Source: Nitrospiraceae bacterium | GTDB taxonomy: Bacteria > Nitrospirota_A > Leptospirillia > Leptospirillales > Leptospirillaceae | NCBI GenBank assembly: GCA_028064945.1 | Contig: JAPTWQ010000115.1 | Location: forward strand, 1 to 11,180 | DNA: 11,180 nt | Reading direction: 5' to 3' | Part shown: positions 7,059-11,180 of the stretch, one piece after another | Position numbering within the stretch: position 1 is the stretch's first letter | Layout of the letters: every line of letters starts with the position of its first letter | Program-made: the position numbers and the translations under genes | The notes under the pieces: model-generated | What the model was told of the DNA's origin: nothing | Databases searched by the model: none | What the model saw: only the letters and a program-made list of their open reading frames with translations

Positions 7059-7122
7059 AACGCCCTCTCTTGGTTTGGTGAATGTTTTGGACGAACATTC
7101 AAACCATAGCCAGAAGGGCGTT
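7059..7122 (-). promoter_or_regulatory. Large hairpin covering the transposase ribosome binding site
   Basis: An outer stem of 8 bp pairs AACGCCCT (7059-7066) with AGGGCGTT (7115-7122). An inner stem of 8 bp pairs TGAATGTT (7079-7086) with AACATTCA (7094-7101) around a 7-nt loop, extended by GGTT/AACC with a bulge. On the - strand RNA the outer stem takes in the GAGAGGG ribosome site and ends right at the ATG. Transcripts entering from outside would fold and hide the start, as known for IS10 and IS50. Read on the + strand, the stem is followed by TTTTTATTT and could act as a terminator. Confidence 0.55.
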
Positions 7123-7129
7123 TTTATTT

Positions 7130-7375
7130 CAAGACCTTGTCCCAGGTTTCCACATTTCTACACTACCTTTCAATTTGTACAAGATGATCGCCTTGATAAG
7201 GGGGGAGAAACTGCGCGAAGATGCAAGCGGATCTGGCGGCGCCCAAGGACTCATGCTTTTTATCCTCAGGATTTTCGATTACCTGTTTGAAAGATTCAAC
7301 GTTGATAACTCCCCATTTGGATGGCAACTTATGATGATCGCAGAAAATCCTTCAGAAAAAACCGGGAGCTTTTAG
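7130..7375 (+). pseudogene. 3' remnant resembling a SAM-dependent methyltransferase
   Basis: The frame ending at TAG 7373-7375 reads LVPGFHISTLPFNLYKMIAL, then FILRIFDYLFERFNV and DNSPFGWQLMMIAENPSE. An ending with an aromatic-rich helix followed by '(S/N)PFGWQ(L/I)xxxAxK' resembles the C-terminal strands of class I methyltransferases found in glycan clusters. The motif for S-adenosylmethionine binding would be upstream and is gone, replaced by the IS. No start codon or ribosome site supports independent translation. Position directly before the heptose operon, on the same strand, suggests it once belonged to it. The family call is tentative; a glycan-modifying enzyme of another family is possible. 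Confidence 0.4.
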
Positions 7376-7450
7376 TCTATTTTCACAACTCTGTCACTGC
7401 AATCTGATCAGATGATTGCAAATTGATAATCAAAAACGAGGTATTGGCTG
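7376..7450 (+). promoter_or_regulatory. Leader of the heptose operon with a perfect palindrome
   Basis: This 75-bp gap is the only non-coding space before the five-gene run. ATCTGATCAGAT at 7402-7413 is a perfect 12-bp palindrome nested in GCAATC (7399-7404) and GATTGC (7414-7419). GATAAT at 7425-7430 could be a -10 box, but I see no good -35 at the right distance. GAGG at 7439-7442 is the likely ribosome site for hddA. The palindrome could be an operator; no regulator is encoded in the window. Confidence 0.35.
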
Positions 7451-8431
7451 ATGATCATTGCACGCAGTCCTCTGAGAGTCACCCTTGGAGGGGGCGGTAC
7501 GGATTTGCCTTCGTATTACAGGGACCACGAGGGATTCTTGATCTCCGCGGCGATCGACAAGTACGTTTACGTAACGGTCATGCGGCCTTTCACTGAAGGA
7601 ATTTTTCTCAAGTATTCCCATCAGGAAAACATAAATAGCCTAGATGAGATCCAGCACCCAATCATTCGTGAGGCGTTGCGTCTCGTTGATTCAAAGATTC
7701 CGAGGATCGAGATTATGACACTCGCAGATATTCCTGCCGGAACGGGTCTCGGGTCTTCCGGCAGTTTCACGACGGCACTGCTTAAAGCTCTCTATGCCCA
7801 CCGGATGCGACTGATCCACCCTTCAGAACTTGCCGAACTTGCCTGCGAGATCGAGATCAACCGTTTGGGAGAGCCCATCGGAAAACAGGATCAGTATATT
7901 GCGGCCTTTGGGGGGATTACCTGCTTCACCTTCAACAAGGACGATTCAGTTACCGCTTCACCGCTCCAGATTTCCCCGAATACCTTGATCGATCTTGAAG
8001 ACAATCTGATGCTCTTCTTCACGGGTTTTGCCCGAAGCGCCGGCTCCATTTTGAAGGACCAGAAGGTTCGCACCCAGTCCAGCGACAGCGAGATGCTGGC
8101 CAATCTCCACTATGTGAAGGAACTGGGTATCAGAAGCAAACAGTGTCTGGAAGAGGGCCGGACATCCGACTTCGGACTCCTGATGCACGAACACTGGGAA
8201 CACAAAAAGCGCCGTTCCGGAGGCATGAGCAACCCTCAGATCGATGAGTGGTACACCATCGGAATGAAGAATGGAGCGGTGGGCGGAAAGCTCGTCGGAG
8301 CCGGTGGGGGCGGTTTTTTGATGTTTTACGCTCATGATCGTAATTCCCTGAGGCATGCGATGGTTAATGCTGGGCTTGAAGAAGTCCGATTCCGATTTGA
8401 CTTTGAGGGAACTAAGGTGATCATGTCGTGA
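7451..8431 (+). CDS. hddA: D-glycero-alpha-D-manno-heptose 7-phosphate kinase
   Basis: This is a 326-aa cytoplasmic GHMP-superfamily kinase. It phosphorylates D-glycero-D-manno-heptose 7-phosphate at C1 with ATP, giving the alpha-1,7-bisphosphate. The N-terminal RSPLRVTLGGGGTDLPSYY (residues 5-23) and the ATP loop PAGTGLGSSGS (95-105) are diagnostic, as are the GEPIGKQDQYIAAFGG segment near 140-155, the C-terminal GGKLVGAGGGGF (about 278-289) and the closing FDFEGTKV. Length is close to that of known HddA proteins. ATG 7451 has GAGG 8 nt upstream. It shares GTGA with the next start (hddC), so the two are translationally coupled. The three downstream genes supply the other steps of the same pathway, which makes heptose kinase far more likely than galactokinase or fucokinase. 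First intact gene of the operon. Confidence 0.9.
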   Translation: MIIARSPLRVTLGGGGTDLPSYYRDHEGFLISAAIDKYVYVTVMRPFTEGIFLKYSHQENINSLDEIQHPIIREALRLVDSKIPRIEIMTLADIPAGTGLGSSGSFTTALLKALYAHRMRLIHPSELAELACEIEINRLGEPIGKQDQYIAAFGGITCFTFNKDDSVTASPLQISPNTLIDLEDNLMLFFTGFARSAGSILKDQKVRTQSSDSEMLANLHYVKELGIRSKQCLEEGRTSDFGLLMHEHWEHKKRRSGGMSNPQIDEWYTIGMKNGAVGGKLVGAGGGGFLMFYAHDRNSLRHAMVNAGLEEVRFRFDFEGTKVIMS

Positions 8432-9132
8432 GTTTGCCTGTCGCCATTCTTGCCGGGGGGCTTGCGACCCGATTGCGCCCGATGACGGAACAGATACCGA
8501 AAGCTTTGATCGAGGTGGCTGGCCGACCATTTATATTCCGTCAGCTGAATTATTTGAAAGGGCAGGGAGTAACGCGGGTCGTTCTCTGCACCGGGTATCT
8601 GGGAGAACAGATTGAAGCTGTTGTGGGAAACGGAAGGTCCATGGGACTTGACGTGAGCTATTCTTCGGACGGACCTGTGCTCCTCGGGACAGGAGGGACC
8701 CTCATAAAGGCGCTTCCGCTTCTGGACAGGTATTTTTTTGTGCTTTACGGCGATTCTTTTTTGCCCTGCGATTTTCGGAAGGTGCAGGCCGCCTTCGAGT
8801 CCGGCGGAAACCCGGCACTCATGACAGTCCTGAAAAATGGAAATCGTTGGGACAAAAGTAACGTACTGTTTCGGGAAGGGAAGCTCGTCGAATATGACAA
8901 GAGCTTCCCTAAGCCTGAAATGGAGCATATCGATTACGGTCTTGGCATCCTCTCTGCTGAAGTGTTCATGGAATACCCTCCTGGACAGCCCCTGGACCTG
9001 GCGGATGTCTATCATCGCCTGTCTCTTGCCGGGTTATTGTCGGGGGTCGAAGTGAATGAGCGATTCTACGAAATCGGATCTCATTCGGGGCTTATGGAAA
9101 CGGAGCAATATTTTCTAGCACAGGAGACATGA
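8428..9132 (+). CDS. hddC: D-glycero-alpha-D-manno-heptose 1-phosphate guanylyltransferase
   Basis: This is a 234-aa sugar-phosphate nucleotidyltransferase. By context it joins GTP and heptose 1-phosphate to make GDP-D-glycero-alpha-D-manno-heptose, the activated donor. The nucleotide-binding signature AGGLATRLRP lies at residues 9-18, with the conserved IPKAL Lys at 25, LLGTGGTL near 85-92, and the metal-binding Asp in LYGDS at 106-110. The IDYGLGILS segment and the length (short, no hexapeptide repeat domain) match HddC rather than bifunctional pyrophosphorylases. The start is GTG 8428, overlapping the hddA stop by 4 nt (GTGA). The stop TGA directly abuts the gmhA ATG. GTP specificity is inferred from the hddA/gmhA/gmhB neighbourhood; sequence alone would also allow a mannose-1-phosphate or glucose-1-phosphate enzyme. 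Confidence 0.85.
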   Translation: MSLPVAILAGGLATRLRPMTEQIPKALIEVAGRPFIFRQLNYLKGQGVTRVVLCTGYLGEQIEAVVGNGRSMGLDVSYSSDGPVLLGTGGTLIKALPLLDRYFFVLYGDSFLPCDFRKVQAAFESGGNPALMTVLKNGNRWDKSNVLFREGKLVEYDKSFPKPEMEHIDYGLGILSAEVFMEYPPGQPLDLADVYHRLSLAGLLSGVEVNERFYEIGSHSGLMETEQYFLAQET

Positions 9133-9732
9133 ATGACCTACACGCAACAGCATCTCAAGGAAGCGACGGAGATCATCAGAAAGATCGATGTTTCTGCCAT
9201 CGAGAAAATGGCCGATCTTTTGGCGGGCGTCAAGCAGGCGGGAGGAAGGATCTTCTTTCTGGGTGTTGGGGGCAGTGCCGGAAACTGTTCTCACGCCGTC
9301 AATGATTTCCGTAAAATCGTCGGCATCGAGTCCTACGCTCCAACCGACAACGTCTCGGAACTGACCGCGCGCACGAACGACGAAGGCTGGGCATCGATCT
9401 TTGTCGAATGGCTCAAGATCAGCAAACTTTCATCAAAAGATGCCCTGTTCATTTTTTCGGTCGGGGGGGGCAATCTCGAGAAAAACATCAGCCCGAACCT
9501 CGTGACGGCACTCCAGCTTGCCAAATCGGTGGGAGCCAAGGTTACGGGAGTCGTTGGACGGGATGGCGGATATACCGCGCAGGTGGCGGATGCCTGCGTG
9601 ATCATTCCCACCGTCAATCCTGAAACGGTGACACCCCACTCGGAAGCCTTTCAGGCAGTGGTCTGGCACCTTTTGGTCTCCCATCCCAAGCTCAAGGCGA
9701 ATCAAACGAAGTGGGAGTCGACGGTCAAGTGA
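9133..9732 (+). CDS. gmhA: Sedoheptulose 7-phosphate isomerase (SIS domain)
   Basis: This is a 199-aa SIS-domain isomerase for the first committed step, sedoheptulose 7-phosphate to D-glycero-D-manno-heptose 7-phosphate. It is cytoplasmic and usually tetrameric in this family. Visible motifs are FLGVGGSAGNCSHAVNDF (residues 42-59, phosphate loop), FSVGGGNLEKN (108-118), and the C-terminal TPHSEAFQAVVWHLLVSHP (167-185), which supplies Glu171, Gln174 and His179 as candidate catalytic and metal ligands. Length matches GmhA. ATG 9133 follows the hddC stop with no gap and has GGAG at 9123-9126. The stop overlaps the gmhB GTG by 4 nt. Possible alternative: another SIS sugar isomerase, but the gene context is decisive. 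Confidence 0.9.
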   Translation: MTYTQQHLKEATEIIRKIDVSAIEKMADLLAGVKQAGGRIFFLGVGGSAGNCSHAVNDFRKIVGIESYAPTDNVSELTARTNDEGWASIFVEWLKISKLSSKDALFIFSVGGGNLEKNISPNLVTALQLAKSVGAKVTGVVGRDGGYTAQVADACVIIPTVNPETVTPHSEAFQAVVWHLLVSHPKLKANQTKWESTVK

Positions 9733-10265
9733 CCGATCGGGCCGTTTTTCTCGATCGGGACGGCATCCTGAACCAGGCGATTGTCCGGAACGGAAAGCCA
9801 TACCCCCCCCGTTCCGTGGAGGAGTTTGTGATCGTTCCCGGGGTTGCCGAGAGGCTGGGCTCGCTCAAAGAGAAGGGGTTCTTCCTGATCGTCGTCACGA
9901 ACCAGCCGGACGTGTCAAGAGGAACGACTTCACAGGATTTTGTCATGCAGTTGAACGGGATTCTTGTTCGACAACTGCCTATCGATGAGGTTCTGGTCTG
10001 CTACCATGACGATGTCGACCAATGCGACTGCAGGAAGCCACTTCCGGGGCTTTTTTATCGGGCGAGGGATCGTTTCGGGGTTCGACTCGCTGCCTCCTAC
10101 ATGATCGGGGATCGCTGGAGAGATATTGAGGCGGGAACGGGCGCCGGTTGCACCACAGTGTTCGTGGACTACGGCTATCTGGAATCGTCCGGGAGCCGAA
10201 CTGCCAATTATTCGTGCCAATCCCCAGTCGAGGCTCTCGACTGGATTTTATCGAAGGAGTCTTAA
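9729..10265 (+). CDS. gmhB: D-glycero-D-manno-heptose 1,7-bisphosphate 7-phosphatase
   Basis: This is a 178-aa HAD-superfamily phosphatase of the histidinol-phosphatase type. It removes the C7 phosphate from the heptose bisphosphate, between the hddA and hddC steps. The nucleophile motif FLDRDGILN gives Asp9 and Asp11. VVTNQPDVSRG (55-65) is motif II. The zinc site C91-x-H93-x5-C99-x-C101 is complete, followed by RKP with Lys103, and MIGDRWRDIEAG (125-136) gives the acidic motif. I chose GTG 9729, which overlaps the gmhA stop in GTGA just as hddC overlaps hddA. An in-frame GTG at 9711 would add six residues. The transaldolase starts 3 nt after its TAA. The preference for alpha or beta bisphosphate is not visible, but with hddA present alpha is expected. 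Confidence 0.88.
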   Translation: MTDRAVFLDRDGILNQAIVRNGKPYPPRSVEEFVIVPGVAERLGSLKEKGFFLIVVTNQPDVSRGTTSQDFVMQLNGILVRQLPIDEVLVCYHDDVDQCDCRKPLPGLFYRARDRFGVRLAASYMIGDRWRDIEAGTGAGCTTVFVDYGYLESSGSRTANYSCQSPVEALDWILSKES

Positions 10266-10268
10266 CTG

Positions 10269-10988
10269 ATGTCTGAAGTCGTAAAATCGTTGAAAGTCAA
10301 AATTTTTGCGGATGGCGCCGACAAGGCCGGCATGCTTGAAATGTACGGGAAGGACTTTATCAAGGGACTGACGACAAATCCGACGCTCATGCGCAAAGCC
10401 GGCATTTCCGACTATGAAGCTTTTGCGAAGGATATTCTGGGTGTCATCAAAGACAAGCCCCTTTCGCTGGAAGTTTTCTCGGACGATTTTAGCGAGATGG
10501 AACGCCAGGCGATGCAGATCTCCGGCTGGGGGAGCAATGTCTATGTCAAGATTCCTGTGACCAATACACGGCGCGAAACGAGTTACGCATTGGTAAAGCG
10601 CTTGTCCGACCGTGGTGTGAAGCTGAACGTCACCGCTCTCATGACTCTGGCTCAGGTGCGGGATGTGGTTGGACATCTGAACCCGGAAGTCGCTTCCTAC
10701 GTCTCGGTCTTTGCCGGAAGAATTGCGGACACGGGACGGGATCCGGTTCCTTTGATGGCTGCCGCTGTTGAGATCGTTCGAGTCAACCCCAAGGCAGAGT
10801 TGATATGGGCCAGCCCCCGAGAGCTTTTGAATGTCTTCCATGCGAATTCGATCGGTTGTCAGGTCATCACGGTGACCAACGATATTTTGAAGAAACTTTC
10901 GCTGGTCGGATATGATCTGGACGAGTATTCCCTTGATACCGTGAAGATGTTTTACAATGATGCCTCCGCAGCCGGATATACCATTTAG
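10269..10988 (+). CDS. Transaldolase / fructose-6-phosphate aldolase family protein (TalC-like)
   Basis: This is a 239-aa class I aldolase-type enzyme. Family signatures are IFADGAD (12-18), GLTTNPTLM (33-41), the Schiff-base Lys94 in VYVKIPVT (91-98), KLNVTALMTLAQ (about 117-128), VSVFAGRIADTGRDP (about 144-158) and WASPRELLNV. These are the residues of TalC-type transaldolases, slightly longer than the usual ~215 aa. ATG 10269 has AAGGAG at 10255-10260 and lies 3 nt after the gmhB stop, so it is co-transcribed with the heptose genes. True transaldolase would interconvert sedoheptulose 7-phosphate plus glyceraldehyde 3-phosphate with fructose 6-phosphate plus erythrose 4-phosphate. It would thus control the GmhA substrate. 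Simple fructose-6-phosphate aldolase activity, or a role on another keto-sugar, cannot be excluded. Confidence 0.85.
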   Translation: MSEVVKSLKVKIFADGADKAGMLEMYGKDFIKGLTTNPTLMRKAGISDYEAFAKDILGVIKDKPLSLEVFSDDFSEMERQAMQISGWGSNVYVKIPVTNTRRETSYALVKRLSDRGVKLNVTALMTLAQVRDVVGHLNPEVASYVSVFAGRIADTGRDPVPLMAAAVEIVRVNPKAELIWASPRELLNVFHANSIGCQVITVTNDILKKLSLVGYDLDEYSLDTVKMFYNDASAAGYTI

Positions 10989-11180
10989 GGAAAGTTCCGA
11001 TCCATCGTTTTTCGAGAAATGAATGCTTGGCGTCGTCAACCGAGAGGTTCCATCCCTAATTCCGATATAGAACGAAGGACGCACTCCTTGGGCACTTTTT
11101 TGAGGGGACTTTTTGAAAATGTCGACCTTTGGCCCCTCTCAGGTCATGTGTTCCCCTCCTGCTTAAGGGAGGGGGTGCCC
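10989..11180. other. Region after the operon: no clear gene, short G/C inverted repeats
   Basis: No RNA gene or credible coding sequence is seen. GAGGGG (11102-11107) can pair with CCCCTC (11133-11138). CCCCTCC (11153-11159) can pair with GGAGGGG (11168-11174) around an 8-nt loop. The last hairpin could end transcription of the heptose operon, but the window stops before any T-run could be seen. The frame after the transaldolase TAG stays open to the window end, probably by chance. Confidence 0.35.

Larger units (their letters stand above)
5746..7125 (-). mobile_element. Third insertion sequence, degenerate (ends approximate)
   Basis: The limits are inferred from the transposase frame (5769-7058), the hairpin that follows its start (7059-7122) and the coding remnants on either side. 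I found no matching terminal inverted repeats or target duplication by eye. The element separates the SDR stop (5691) from the methyltransferase-like remnant (about 7130) and so probably landed in or just before that gene. Confidence 0.5.

Noticed and set aside
5958..7109. A 383-codon open frame on the + strand
   Set aside because: It is antisense to the amber-interrupted transposase and has no recognisable motif. The - strand has zinc-ribbon and DDE motifs, so this is a shadow, even though it is the longer uninterrupted frame.
10248..11084. A 278-codon frame on the - strand across the transaldolase
   Set aside because: It is antisense to a gene with full transaldolase signatures and a ribosome site, and its translation has no motif.
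1..11180. CRISPR arrays, tRNA or rRNA genes, toxin-antitoxin or defence genes
   Set aside because: I looked for regularly spaced repeats, cloverleaf-like sequences and small paired genes and saw none. The content is explained by sugar genes and IS elements.

Overview
The window is a bacterial surface-polysaccharide locus broken up by insertion sequences (IS). All sugar genes read on the + strand. The three transposases inside the locus read on the - strand. The pathway (GDP-D-glycero-D-manno-heptose), the mid-range base composition and the dense mixed IS load suggest a Gram-negative environmental bacterium. A Leptospirillum/Nitrospirae-like acidophile comes to mind, but that is a weak inference from gene content. 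No rRNA, tRNA, CRISPR array or phage gene is visible.

Left part (1-1614). The 3' end of an IS1380-type transposase (1-138) is followed by about 200 bp of probable IS end. Then comes the last ~43 codons of a GtrB/DPM1-like family 2 glycosyltransferase (340-468), an intact NAD-dependent sugar epimerase/dehydratase (471-1439), and the first 60 codons of a short-chain dehydrogenase/reductase (SDR, 1432-1614). The tight spacing (2-nt gap, then 8-nt overlap) shows these three were one operon.

Middle part (1615-7125). This holds an IS1634-type element with a C-terminal frameshift, then a complete 1.1-kb IS630-family element (3796-4909) with 30-bp terminal inverted repeats and a likely -1 ribosomal frameshift site. 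Next is the 3' three quarters of an SDR gene (5047-5691), 5'-truncated and carrying one TGA. A third transposase (5769-7058) is open across 429 codons except for three in-frame TAG codons, and has a large hairpin over its start. The SDR pieces on either side of the first IS pair appear to overlap in homology, so they may come from two different genes.

Right part (7130-11180). After a short remnant resembling a methyltransferase C-terminus (about 7130-7375) lies a compact intact operon: hddA (kinase), hddC (guanylyltransferase), gmhA (isomerase), gmhB (phosphatase) and a TalC-like transaldolase. The first four are the complete route from sedoheptulose 7-phosphate to GDP-D-glycero-alpha-D-manno-heptose. 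Transaldolase interconverts sedoheptulose 7-phosphate with other sugar phosphates and so could adjust precursor supply. The last 190 bp hold no recognisable gene, only short G/C-rich inverted repeats.

Overall, nucleotide-sugar supply looks intact, while the tailoring and transfer genes on the left (glycosyltransferase, SDR, methyltransferase) are wrecked by IS traffic. I see known families throughout and no clearly new system. The most unusual features are the amber-interrupted transposase, the possibly chimeric SDR remnants and the transaldolase joined to the heptose cassette.
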